Source: an uncultured Latescibacterota bacterium | GTDB lineage: Bacteria; Latescibacterota; UBA2968 | Length of the DNA stretch: 64,000 bases | Assembly (NCBI GenBank): GCA_958295785.1 | Contig: OY282377.1 | Location: 696,394-760,393 of the forward strand | Direction of reading: 5' to 3' | Shown here: positions 35,632 through 43,755 of the stretch, piece by piece | Position numbering within the stretch: position 1 is the first letter of the stretch | Layout of the letters: each line of letters begins with the position of its first letter | Translations under genes and position numbers: made by a program | Notes under the pieces: model-generated | Database searches by the model: none | Seen by the model: only the letters and a program-made list of their open reading frames with translations | Told to the model about the DNA's origin: nothing

Positions 35632-36552
35632 TTACACATACGTCAGCCACTCGTATTTGTCTTCTGTTCGGCCTTCCACTATCGCAAAAAAGGCTTCTTG
35701 GAGTTGCTGTGTAATTTTCCCCCGAGAACCGCTGCCGATTTCAATTTGGTCAATCGCGGTGATCGGCGTGATTTCCGCTGCGCTACCCGTAAAAAACACC
35801 TCGTCTGCAATGTATAAGGACTCGCGGGGAATCGGTCGCGTCGTTACGGAATAGCCCATGGCGCGGGCGAGGGTAAGCGCCGAATGGCGCGTGATGCCGG
35901 GCAAAATGGACGACCCGGTAGAGGGCGTGTAAATTTGCCCATTTTTCACCATGAAGATATTCTCGCCACTGCCTTCGCTCACATACCCCTGCGTGTCTAA
36001 GGCAATGCCTTCGGCATAGCCATCGGCTATGGCTTCCATTTTGATCAATTGTGCGTTCATGTAATTCGCGCCCACCTTGGCCAGCGAGGGCATGGTGTTG
36101 GGGGCCAAGCGATTCCACGACGCAAACCGAACCGACACGCCTTTTTCCAAAGCCTCTGGCCCCAGGTACTTGCCCCATTCCCACACGGCGATCACCACCT
36201 CGACCGGGCAGGGCATCGGATTGACGGCCAATTCGCCAAACCCCCGAAACACCACGGGTCTGATATAACACGCTTGCAAATTGTTCACGCGAATCGTCTC
36301 CAAAATGGCGTCTTCCAATTCCACCTGACTAAAGGGAATCTCCATGCGGTAAATTTTGGTCGAATCATACAGCCTGTTGACGTGATCGCGAAGCCTGAAA
36401 CACGCCGGCCCTTGGGCCGTGTGATAACAGCGCAGGCCTTCAAAAACGCTCGACCCGTAATGCACCACATGAGAGAGGACGTGAATTTTGGCATCGTCCC
36501 AATTCACAAACTTCCCATTGAACCAAATTTTATCCGACTGCGGCATGGGCAT
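35632..36552 (-). CDS. ilvE: Branched-chain amino acid aminotransferase
   Basis: 306 residues, class IV PLP-dependent. The PLP lysine is K159 ([14 protein letters not shown]). EGSGENIF and [13 protein letters not shown] are conserved family motifs. It transaminates Leu/Ile/Val and their keto acids. AAAGGAAT precedes ATG 36552, chosen over the adjacent TTG. It is on the same strand as rsmA, 22 bases downstream. Confidence 0.93.
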   Translation of the reverse strand: MPMPQSDKIWFNGKFVNWDDAKIHVLSHVVHYGSSVFEGLRCYHTAQGPACFRLRDHVNRLYDSTKIYRMEIPFSQVELEDAILETIRVNNLQACYIRPVVFRGFGELAVNPMPCPVEVVIAVWEWGKYLGPEALEKGVSVRFASWNRLAPNTMPSLAKVGANYMNAQLIKMEAIADGYAEGIALDTQGYVSEGSGENIFMVKNGQIYTPSTGSSILPGITRHSALTLARAMGYSVTTRPIPRESLYIADEVFFTGSAAEITPITAIDQIEIGSGSRGKITQQLQEAFFAIVEGRTEDKYEWLTYV

Positions 36553-36574
36553 CAAAAATTCCTTTCTCTAAAAG

Positions 36575-37345
36575 TTACCGCGTCGCCAATGCGCGGCAAA
36601 TCCGTTCATATCCGGCGATAGATATGGTTTCGGGACGTGCGTGACCATCGACCTTTGCCGACCTCAGAATTTCTTCATCTACCACATGGGCGAGGGCATT
36701 CCGCACCATTTTCCGCCGCTGTTGAAATGCGGCGCGCACCACGCCAAACAAACGCTTTTCATCTGCAATATCATAAGCAGAAGGGGCTTCAAAATCCAGC
36801 ATTAACACAGACGAATGCACCTTGGGCGCGGGGAAAAAATGCGCGGGCGGCAGATCGAACAACCGCCGCGCTGTGCATCGCACCTGTGTGGCGATAGACA
36901 ACACGCCATACGTTTTGCTTCCCGGTTGCGCGATCATGCGTTGCCCCACCTCGCGTTGTACTGCAATTACGGCGCGTTTCCAAACCCCGCGCGCATCTGT
37001 AATCTGCCCGATGAGCGCGCCCGTGATGTGATAGGGTAAGTTGCCCACCAAAATCGCCTTGTCTCGGGGGGCGACGAGCGCGGGCAAATTGACTCGTCTG
37101 ACGTCTTCGGATACCAGTTTTAATTGCGAACCGAATTGCGCGGCGAGCAGATCGCACAATTTCTCGTCGATTTCAATGGCGATGACCCGGTCTGCCTGCG
37201 CGAGCAAAAAGCCCGTCAGCGCGCCTCGGCCAGGGCCGATTTCTACGACCCAGTCCTCTTTGCCGATTTGTGCGGCTTCCACAATCCGCGCAGCAGACGC
37301 GCCATTGGTAAGAAAATGCTGGCCCAAGCTCTTTTTCGGTTTCAC
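36575..37345 (-). CDS. rsmA: 16S rRNA dimethyladenosine transferase
   Basis: 256 residues. GQHFLTN, the SAM motif VVEIGPGRGALT (about 33-44) and the catalytic NLPYHI are present. It dimethylates A1518/A1519 in helix 45 of 16S rRNA. I chose the GTG at 37345, whose GTGA overlaps the tatD stop. A longer frame adds a 53-residue basic extension foreign to the family. The tatD-rsmA order is the widespread tatD-(rnmV)-ksgA arrangement. Confidence 0.94.
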   Translation of the reverse strand: MKPKKSLGQHFLTNGASAARIVEAAQIGKEDWVVEIGPGRGALTGFLLAQADRVIAIEIDEKLCDLLAAQFGSQLKLVSEDVRRVNLPALVAPRDKAILVGNLPYHITGALIGQITDARGVWKRAVIAVQREVGQRMIAQPGSKTYGVLSIATQVRCTARRLFDLPPAHFFPAPKVHSSVLMLDFEAPSAYDIADEKRLFGVVRAAFQQRRKMVRNALAHVVDEEILRSAKVDGHARPETISIAGYERICRALATR

Positions 37346-38109
37346 GATGGCAATCCAAACAAGGTCTGGGCATTTTGCGTTGTCTGTCGGCACACCGAGT
37401 CGAATTTCCCGCGTCCGGCACGCGCCAAGCACTCGGCGACATAGCGCACGTACGCCGGCTCGTTGCGCTTGCCGCGTTTTGGCACTGGCGCGAGAAATGG
37501 ACAATCGGTCTCCAAAATCAACCGCTCGACGGGCACGCCCAATGCGACTTTTAAGGCGTGCGAATTTTTGAAGGTGACAATGCCGCCAAAACCCAGATGA
37601 AAATTGAGATCAACCGCGCGACGGGCTTCCGCCGCGTTCCCGCCAAAACAGTGCATTGCGCCGCCCACTTTCGATCCGCCTTCTGCCTCCAAGATGTCCA
37701 ACACGCGCGTTTCAGCAGCGCGGCTGTGGATGATCAGCGGCATGCCCATTTCGCACGCCAGACGGATATGCACCCGAAACGCCCGTTCCTGCATCTCGCG
37801 CGGCGCGTAATTGCGATAAAAATCCAGCCCGGTTTCCCCGACGGCAACGACCCGGCGACGCGCCAAAAGATCGGGCAATTTTTTGAGGGATGACGCATCC
37901 GCCTTTTCAGAATCCGCCGGATGAAACCCCGCCGAGGCAAACACAGTGTCATGGGTTTCGGCCATGGCGATGGCGGCGCGGCTCGTCTCCAAATTGGTGC
38001 CCACGTTCACAATTTGCCCCACCCCTGCGGCGCGTGCCCGCACGAGCAATTCGTCCAAATCCCCGCTAAACTGCGGAAACATCAGATGTGCGTGTGAGTC
38101 GATGAGCAT
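37342..38109 (-). CDS. tatD: TatD-family metal-dependent deoxyribonuclease
   Basis: 255 residues. The metal-binding start is MLIDSHAHL (H6, H8), with [21 protein letters not shown] and [10 protein letters not shown] further on. It is a 3'-5' exonuclease or DNA repair/turnover enzyme. The start at 38109 is shared with sequence of a hicB remnant that reads across it. Downstream it overlaps rsmA by 4 bases. In many bacteria its upstream neighbour is metG; here a 3.7 kb island lies between. Confidence 0.92.
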   Translation of the reverse strand: MLIDSHAHLMFPQFSGDLDELLVRARAAGVGQIVNVGTNLETSRAAIAMAETHDTVFASAGFHPADSEKADASSLKKLPDLLARRRVVAVGETGLDFYRNYAPREMQERAFRVHIRLACEMGMPLIIHSRAAETRVLDILEAEGGSKVGGAMHCFGGNAAEARRAVDLNFHLGFGGIVTFKNSHALKVALGVPVERLILETDCPFLAPVPKRGKRNEPAYVRYVAECLARAGRGKFDSVCRQTTQNAQTLFGLPS

Positions 38110-38222
38110 GCGAAAATCCTGTGGTCGAATGTCTCGGCTTGGGTCGCGCAACCCTCAATGGATGGCCCTTCTGCCCAGTACCCACCTTCTTCTGCTTTGT
38201 GAATAACGACCTTGAGTTTCAT
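38076..38222 (-). pseudogene. Truncated HicB-like antitoxin remnant
   Basis: GAGGGAATAAT precedes an ATG at 38222 opening 48 codons. The first about 30 residues ([18 protein letters not shown], then [10 protein letters not shown]) are a HicB N-terminus. The frame then runs into the tatD start region and stops, so the protein lacks the C-terminal half of HicB. Confidence 0.6.
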
Positions 38223-38264
38223 ATTATTCCCTCTTTTTTTTTGACTGCCAAGACCAAGAATCGG

Positions 38265-39065
38265 CTAATCGTCGGCCTCTGGCCCGCGTTCATAGTGGAG
38301 CTTGAGACCCAAGAGATTGGCGGTTGATGCGACGGACTGTTCATTGGTTAGAAACCACTCTCTATTCCCTTGACGACGATTCTGGAAGTTGCCATGGCCA
38401 ATCGTACGCAAATGATCGTGGATTTTTTTTTCGATTTCCTTTAGATCATTGTCGTTTTCGACCATCCAGATTTGCAGGAGCATTGGCGGCTCTGGCATGG
38501 GCGTCGTCTGTTGTCTAACGCGCTCAGAGGCGTCTCTTGCAGACATCCCAATTTTCAGGTATGTCCGATCATCTGTCTCGTCATCTCCTTTTATGACTGG
38601 ATAGCGGTAGTAGTGGGGATAGGTGTACACGTAAATCCCCGCGACGCCAGACAGATCGGCTTGGCTCTCGGCTTGGCTCGTTTCTCTTTCTACCTTGACA
38701 TACTCCTGTTCCAAGGCTTGGGGATCATTTGCCCGGCGCTCGCATTCTTCCGCTTGCTTTTCAAGTATCTGGATGGTCTCTTGGGAGAGATACTCATGAC
38801 CGCGTTTTATGAAACCTCGCAACGAGTCTCTACACTCGATAGCTGTCGTACGACTTGTGGGTAGGACACTGATACCCTCCTCACCCATCTCAATGATCTG
38901 TATGAACTTTCTGTAAACTGACGATATATTTGTTTCAAGACCCAATTCTTCTGACATATCGGCGGGGGACTTGTCTTCTTTGGTAAGTCGCCAGACATCA
39001 CCGAGTCGCTTTTGGTCTTTCTCAAGGGCCTTCCGCACTTCCTCCAGATACTGATCTTTATCCAT
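38265..39065 (-). CDS. GIY-YIG (T5orf172-type) domain protein
   Basis: 266 residues. The N-terminal 130 residues are helical and charged. The C-terminal half holds a GIY-YIG-like nuclease core: GIY (143-145), KIG (171-173), arginines R182/R184 and E236 in GNREWF. This layout resembles the phage T5 Orf172 family, often found beside restriction systems. AGAGGAAT precedes ATG 39065; an ATG at 39080 overlapping the hicA stop is also possible. It lies directly downstream of hicBA in the same direction, within the restriction island. Confidence 0.7.
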   Translation of the reverse strand: MDKDQYLEEVRKALEKDQKRLGDVWRLTKEDKSPADMSEELGLETNISSVYRKFIQIIEMGEEGISVLPTSRTTAIECRDSLRGFIKRGHEYLSQETIQILEKQAEECERRANDPQALEQEYVKVERETSQAESQADLSGVAGIYVYTYPHYYRYPVIKGDDETDDRTYLKIGMSARDASERVRQQTTPMPEPPMLLQIWMVENDNDLKEIEKKIHDHLRTIGHGNFQNRRQGNREWFLTNEQSVASTANLLGLKLHYERGPEADD

Positions 39066-39076
39066 TGGATTCCTCT

Positions 39077-39301
39077 TCATCGCGATAACCGCACAAACTC
39101 ATCTACATAGAGACCTGCTTGTCTGATGATGGCGCGCAATGTGCCTCTATCCAATTCCTTATGGTTGGGAACAACAACCTGAGCAAAAGGATTATCTCGG
39201 CGCAAAATCAGATGACTTCCCTGCTGTCGCTTCAGATAAAATCCAACTTTGCCAAGTGCTTTGACGCAGTCTCTCCCTGAAATCCTCGGCAATCTGCTCA
39301 T
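39077..39301 (-). CDS. hicA: HicA mRNA interferase toxin
   Basis: 74 residues, the normal size. The double-stranded RNA-binding-like fold is shown by ISGRDCVKALGKVGFYLKRQ. The catalytic histidine is H30 in GSHLILRR, and NHKELDRGTLRAIIRQAG follows. It cleaves mRNA when free of HicB. The hicB stop overlaps its ATG by 4 bases. The antitoxin-first order is common in one subgroup. Both genes look intact. Confidence 0.88.
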   Translation of the reverse strand: MSRLPRISGRDCVKALGKVGFYLKRQQGSHLILRRDNPFAQVVVPNHKELDRGTLRAIIRQAGLYVDEFVRLSR

Positions 39302-39336
39302 ACGGTTACGACCAATGCCTCAAAGTGTTCTTCGGG
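39292..39336. repeat. 45-bp direct repeat (hicB 3' end), left copy
   Basis: This stretch, coding the end of hicB, recurs at 41731-41775 with one mismatch. The two copies bracket the DUF2442-HicB chimera and the HindIII-like restriction-modification genes. Confidence 0.85.
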
Positions 39337-39504
39337 AACTGACAGGCCATCCTCCTCAAGAGAAATGATATATCCTTCGATGGCCTCTTTGATATTGGCG
39401 ATGGCCTCTCGTTTCGTTTTTCCCTGACTGATGCAACCGCGCAAGCTCGGGCATTCAGCCACCCAATAGCCATCTTCGCCCGGATAAATAACGACTTGTC
39501 TCAT
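39298..39504 (-). CDS. hicB: HicB-family antitoxin
   Basis: 68 residues. VVIYPGEDGYWVAECPSLRG and SQGKTKREAIANIKEAIEGY form the partial RNase H-like fold of HicB. No separate DNA-binding domain is evident. GAGGTGAACC precedes ATG 39504, chosen over one ten codons upstream. It neutralises HicA. Its 3' end is the source of the 45-bp repeat found again at 41731. Confidence 0.88.
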   Translation of the reverse strand: MRQVVIYPGEDGYWVAECPSLRGCISQGKTKREAIANIKEAIEGYIISLEEDGLSVPEEHFEALVVTV

Positions 39505-39523
39505 CGGTTCACCTCTGTTCTGC

Positions 39524-39757
39524 CTAACGCTCAATAAATTCCAAGGCTTCCCGAAGCGTGACTCTCAGAGAATTGAGCAAGTCTCCTCGCGTTCTCTCTT
39601 GACAGTTCACGCCTAGGATTTCTTCAACCCACCCAATCCACCAACCTCCGCGCTGTAGATAGGGTTTGATGTCGAATAGTCTTTGCTCGCCGTTCTCGAA
39701 TATCACCTCTATCTGGTAATTTTCTATCGGGCGCACCTGTTTAACCTGGGGATTCAT
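39524..39757 (-). CDS. Chimeric DUF2442-HicB-like small protein
   Basis: 77 residues in two unrelated parts. Residues 1-36 are a DUF2442 N-terminus (VRPIENYQIEVIFENGEQRL, then FDIKPYL). Residues 38-77 are the C-terminal part of a HicB-type protein (WWIGWVEEI, GVNCQERTR, TLREALEF). Each is normally a whole protein, so a recombination joined them in frame. It lies 20 bases upstream of hicB, same strand. It may be a working hybrid antitoxin or a relic. Confidence 0.65.
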   Translation of the reverse strand: MNPQVKQVRPIENYQIEVIFENGEQRLFDIKPYLQRGGWWIGWVEEILGVNCQERTRGDLLNSLRVTLREALEFIER

Positions 39758-39830
39758 GGTTCACGCGCTTAAAAATTTTATTGTAAAAACAATGAGTTAT
39801 GACCTCTGCAAGTTCGGGTATCCCCCGCGT

Positions 39831-40802
39831 TCAGTTCCCATATCCATCTTTTGCTGTCTCGAAAAGCATGGGCTGGATCGCGTGGGCGTCTTCCGCATCT
39901 CCCATTTCGCAATTTGAGTTTAGCCGCTGAAGCGCGCCGCGATGAAATTCGGGTGCGATCTCAAAACAGATAAAATGCCTGCCGAGCCGTTGTGCGGCAA
40001 CCGCCGTGGTGCCGCTTCCCGCGAACGGGTCGAGCACCACTTGGCTTTCTTTTGTCGTAAGTTCGATGAGAAATTCGATGAGTTTCAACGGCTTTTGCGC
40101 TTCGTGAATTTTGTGTTCGCCCTTTTGGAAACCATAAGCCAAGAGATTGGTCGGATTCGCGCGATGAACCTGACACGCTTTTAGATTCATTGCGCCCACG
40201 CCGTGCTCGAGAATATTGTCGGCGAGGGTGCCGCCAATTTTGTAGGGTTTGGTGAACCACGCTATCGGCTCGTAAATAGGAGCGAGGTTGCCCAAACGCC
40301 AGCCATCCCACGCTTCGGCTTCGGATTGTAATCCGCGCCGTTCAAAAACAATGCTTACCCGTTGCGCCCTGTGGTGTGCCGATTCCTTTTTCCAAGCGAG
40401 GATATCCTTGAGCAAAAAGCCACTGTCTTCAAACGCATTGACGACGCGGTGTATGGTGCGCCGCGCGCCAAAAACAAAGAGGGAAGCCCCGTTTTTCATT
40501 TTCGGCAGAACCATTTTAGCCCAACGCTGACACCACTGCTGATATTCTCGTCCGATGTTCCTATCGGCCCGCGACCAGCCATTGATCGGCTTGCCCCGCC
40601 GCTTGAATGCGGATTTCCCAACCTGCGCGGGCGACTGCCCCAACAGTGCCGAGTTCGCGTTGTCGTGTAACACATCCCAATCATCCATGCTGATGCCGTA
40701 GGGAATATCCGACAAAAAAAGTTCAATGCTGTTGTCCGCCAAGTGGGGAATGTGGTCTCGGCAATCGCCTCGTGTAATTTTGTCGAGGTATTTTTCGTTC
40801 AT
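39831..40802 (-). CDS. Type II DNA methyltransferase of a HindIII-like system
   Basis: 323 residues. The catalytic motif IV is DIPY (D32-Y35). The SAM motif DPFAGSGTTAVAAQRLG (from residue 258) comes later, so the order is that of beta-class N6-adenine/N4-cytosine enzymes. TTGGAG precedes ATG 40802, 6 bases after the endonuclease gene ends. By partnership with a HindIII-like nuclease it should protect AAGCTT; that is inference. It lies inside the direct-repeat bracket. Confidence 0.85.
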   Translation of the reverse strand: MNEKYLDKITRGDCRDHIPHLADNSIELFLSDIPYGISMDDWDVLHDNANSALLGQSPAQVGKSAFKRRGKPINGWSRADRNIGREYQQWCQRWAKMVLPKMKNGASLFVFGARRTIHRVVNAFEDSGFLLKDILAWKKESAHHRAQRVSIVFERRGLQSEAEAWDGWRLGNLAPIYEPIAWFTKPYKIGGTLADNILEHGVGAMNLKACQVHRANPTNLLAYGFQKGEHKIHEAQKPLKLIEFLIELTTKESQVVLDPFAGSGTTAVAAQRLGRHFICFEIAPEFHRGALQRLNSNCEMGDAEDAHAIQPMLFETAKDGYGN

Positions 40803-40807
40803 GACCA

Positions 40808-41725
40808 TCACTCCAAGCTGAGAATCCCGTTTTCGGCGACCGATTGAACCTTTTGAATTTTGTTGTCGAGCTTTCTCCACTTTAGCACTTCGTTTATCGC
40901 TTCATATCGGGACAGTCTCATAATACGCTCTCTTTCCACAGCGAGGAAAGTGAGAGCTTCCTCTCTTGAGATGAGGATCGCCTCATTTGACGCGAGTTTC
41001 TCATCTCGCCATATTCCACCGATTACGCTGTCAAAATCCAAAAGCGTGCGGTTCACTGTCTGCCAGTAGCTAGCTGCATCTCTTGAGGGGTTCATCGCTT
41101 CAACCGTTCTAAACACCTCGTGAACCAACGCCACCGCCTTGCTTTGTGTTGTCTCTTGGGCATAACGAACAAGCACGGCCAAATGCGTATATGTCGCAAT
41201 ACAAACGGACCTCACCGTAGCTTGCTGGTATATCTGGCTCGTCCGAGATGGCAATTGGTACACCGGGCAGACAACCATTGCATAGGGTTTTCCGTGCTTC
41301 CAACTGTCCATTTCTTGGACCTTGAAATCCTTCTGATTCTTTGCCGTGCGACTCAGTCTAAATGCTTTTGCATCGGCGACAAAACTGTAATTGTCAGTGA
41401 CGCACTCAACATCCGCCACGTTTGCCCGTTCCCTGAGGACCAGACTCGCAAATCCCATTGCAGTATACGCTTCGTGAATGACAACATCGGTGTACTTGGC
41501 GTAAAGTTTCTCTTCGCTGGTATCGTGTCCATAGCACTCTGGAATTGCGCCACACAGACGCAGGTGTCCAAGCAGTGGCTCAATCCCATACGTCCTGATT
41601 TCTTGCCGTAGCTCTTGCTCAATCCTCTCAGCATCAACGCCAAAATCGCCACTTAGACGACTGATCTCGTCAATCCAGTGCGTTCGGTTCTTTACCTGCT
41701 CTTTGGTGATCAACGCAATTTCCAT
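40808..41725 (-). CDS. HindIII-like type II restriction endonuclease
   Basis: 305 residues, near the length of HindIII (300). The segment ADAKAFRLSRTAKNQKDF matches HindIII almost residue for residue and carries the catalytic D118 and K120, with D105 upstream (NVADVE). ERGNA-like and SQIYQQ segments also align from memory. It should cut AAGCTT. The sites at 12946 and 13128 show that the motif is not absent from this DNA. It is followed directly by its methyltransferase. It inserts between metG and tatD. Confidence 0.88.
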   Translation of the reverse strand: MEIALITKEQVKNRTHWIDEISRLSGDFGVDAERIEQELRQEIRTYGIEPLLGHLRLCGAIPECYGHDTSEEKLYAKYTDVVIHEAYTAMGFASLVLRERANVADVECVTDNYSFVADAKAFRLSRTAKNQKDFKVQEMDSWKHGKPYAMVVCPVYQLPSRTSQIYQQATVRSVCIATYTHLAVLVRYAQETTQSKAVALVHEVFRTVEAMNPSRDAASYWQTVNRTLLDFDSVIGGIWRDEKLASNEAILISREEALTFLAVERERIMRLSRYEAINEVLKWRKLDNKIQKVQSVAENGILSLE

Positions 41726-41730
41726 AGGTC

Positions 41731-41775
41731 ATCTGCTCATACGGCTACGACCAATGCCTCAAAGTGTTCTTCGGG
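41731..41775. repeat. 45-bp direct repeat (hicB 3' end), right copy
   Basis: This copy encodes an isolated HicB tail on the minus strand (PEEHFEALVVAV then stop) with no gene attached. It marks the right side of the restriction island, 82 bases from the metG stop. Confidence 0.85.
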
Positions 41776-41800
41776 CATCGGGGGTAGGTCACTTCTCGCT

Positions 41801-41831
41801 TTCGGGCGGGCACAGGGGCCGCGTCCCTACG
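41801..41831. repeat. GTAGGGGC-type interspersed repeat, inverted
   Basis: A copy between the island's right repeat and the metG 3' end. Confidence 0.7.
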
Positions 41832-41856
41832 TTTTTATTATCGCCTCTCAGCGCTG

Positions 41857-43743
41857 TCACCGCACCTCGGCGCCAGTGCTGATCTCGCCATCGGGTGCGA
41901 TGAGTGCGAGGTCGCGATCATCGGATGCGGCCAACAGCATGCCTTGGGATTCCACGCCGCGAATGGTCGCGGGTTGCAAATTGGCGACCACCACGATCTG
42001 TCGCCCGATGAGCGCGTCTATGGCGTAGTGCTCGGCAATGCCGGCGACGATTTGGCGTTGCTCATCGCCCAAACGGATTTGCAAACGTAGCAAGCGATCC
42101 GCGCCTGCCACGCGGTCCGCGGCTTCAATTTTTGCCACGCGCAAATCGAGTTTCTGAAATTCCGAAAAAGAAATCAGGTCTTCTCTCGGTTCTGCTTTTG
42201 CCACATCGACCTCCTCGATACGCGGGAATACCGGATCGCCGGGGGCGACCTCGCCATTGGCGTCCAGACCTCCCCATGGTTTCAAATCGTCCAGATGAAT
42301 ATCCTCGGGCGATCCCGTCGCGCCGAGTTGTTGCCAAATCTCCCGCGCTTTTGACGGGATCACCGGAAATAACAAAACGGCCAGTTGCCGCATGGTTTCC
42401 AGCAGCGCGTAAATGGTCACTTCGAGCTCGGCCCGTTTGCTCGCGTCCTTCGCCAAATTCCAAGGCGTTTGCACTTCGACAAATCGGTTGGCCTCGCGCA
42501 CCAATCGCCAAATCGCATCGAGCGCGGCATTGGGATTCATCGCATCGATGGCTTCGCCCACGGCGGCGAGCGTCAAATCGGTTCGCGCTTTCAATGCGCC
42601 AAGTGCCGCATGGTTGCGATCTATATTGGGCACAACCCCATCCAAATATCGCGCGGCCATCACCACAGAGCGATTGAGCAAATTGCCCAACTCATTGCCC
42701 AACTCGGTATTGTAACGCTGAACAAAAGCCACCTCGCTAAAATCGCTATCTTGCCCCAGGGTCATGGCGCGCACCAAAAAATACCGAAACGCATCTACGC
42801 CGTATTTGTCGGCCAAGTCCAAGGGTCGCACCGCATTGCCCAGCGACTTGCCCATTTTTGTCTCATCCACGAGCCAAAAGCCATGCCCCATAATCGTTTC
42901 CGGCTGCGGCGCGCCCATCGCCTTGAGCATGGTGGGCCAATACACGCAGTGCGTGGTCAAAATGTCTTTGCCGATCAGATGGCAAGACGCGGGCCACCAG
43001 TGTTCAAAGCGCGCAACATCGGCGAGATAGCCCGGCGCCGTGATGTAATTGATCAACGCATCGAACCACACATAGCACACGTAATTTTCGTCAAAGGGAA
43101 GCGGAATCCCCCATTCCAAACGCGACTTGGGCCGAGAAATGCACAAATCGCCCAGGGGTTGACGCAAGAACCCGAGAATCTCGTTGCGCCGCTTTTCCGG
43201 GCGAATAAAGCGGGGATGCGTCTCGATGTGTTCGATGAGCCAGTCTTGGTATTTGCCCATTCTAAAAAAGTAATTCTTCTCGGATATTTTCACCGTGGGG
43301 CGCCCGCAATCCGGACAATTGCCCGCAATCAGATCTTTTTCCGTCCAGAATCGCTCGTCCGGGATGCAATACCAGCCCTCGTAATTGTCGGCATAAATCT
43401 CGCCCGCGTCGTAAATGCGCTGCAAAATTTCGGTGACAACGTGCGTGTGCCGCGCCTCGGTGGTGCGGATAAAATCGTCGTTGGAAATATCCAGCACCCG
43501 CCACAAATCCCGAAAGCGCCCCACCATCTCGTCGGCATGCGCCTGCGGCGACAAATTGCGTTTTTTGGCGGCCTCATCCACTTTTTGCCCGTGCTCATCC
43601 GTGCCGGTGACAAACAGCACCTCATCGCCGGCCAAGCGGTGAAAACGCGCCAGCACGTCGGCCATAATCGTCGTGTACGCATGCCCGATGTGGGGTTCGT
43701 CGTTGACGTAATAAATCGGGGTCGTAATGTAAAATGTGCCCAT
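41857..43743 (-). CDS. metG: Methionine--tRNA ligase
   Basis: 628 residues. The class I HIGH motif is exact (H18-H21). A zinc-binding CPDCG and KMGKSLGN (near residue 295, KMSKS equivalent) follow. The C-terminal about 105 residues form a tRNA-binding OB domain (DLRVAKIEAADRVAGADRLL). ATG 43743 is preferred to a GTG four codons earlier. It lies 12 bases after holB. In many bacteria tatD and rsmA follow it directly; here the restriction island intervenes. Confidence 0.96.
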   Translation of the reverse strand: MGTFYITTPIYYVNDEPHIGHAYTTIMADVLARFHRLAGDEVLFVTGTDEHGQKVDEAAKKRNLSPQAHADEMVGRFRDLWRVLDISNDDFIRTTEARHTHVVTEILQRIYDAGEIYADNYEGWYCIPDERFWTEKDLIAGNCPDCGRPTVKISEKNYFFRMGKYQDWLIEHIETHPRFIRPEKRRNEILGFLRQPLGDLCISRPKSRLEWGIPLPFDENYVCYVWFDALINYITAPGYLADVARFEHWWPASCHLIGKDILTTHCVYWPTMLKAMGAPQPETIMGHGFWLVDETKMGKSLGNAVRPLDLADKYGVDAFRYFLVRAMTLGQDSDFSEVAFVQRYNTELGNELGNLLNRSVVMAARYLDGVVPNIDRNHAALGALKARTDLTLAAVGEAIDAMNPNAALDAIWRLVREANRFVEVQTPWNLAKDASKRAELEVTIYALLETMRQLAVLLFPVIPSKAREIWQQLGATGSPEDIHLDDLKPWGGLDANGEVAPGDPVFPRIEEVDVAKAEPREDLISFSEFQKLDLRVAKIEAADRVAGADRLLRLQIRLGDEQRQIVAGIAEHYAIDALIGRQIVVVANLQPATIRGVESQGMLLAASDDRDLALIAPDGEISTGAEVR

Positions 43744-43755
43744 TTTCGCATCCAC

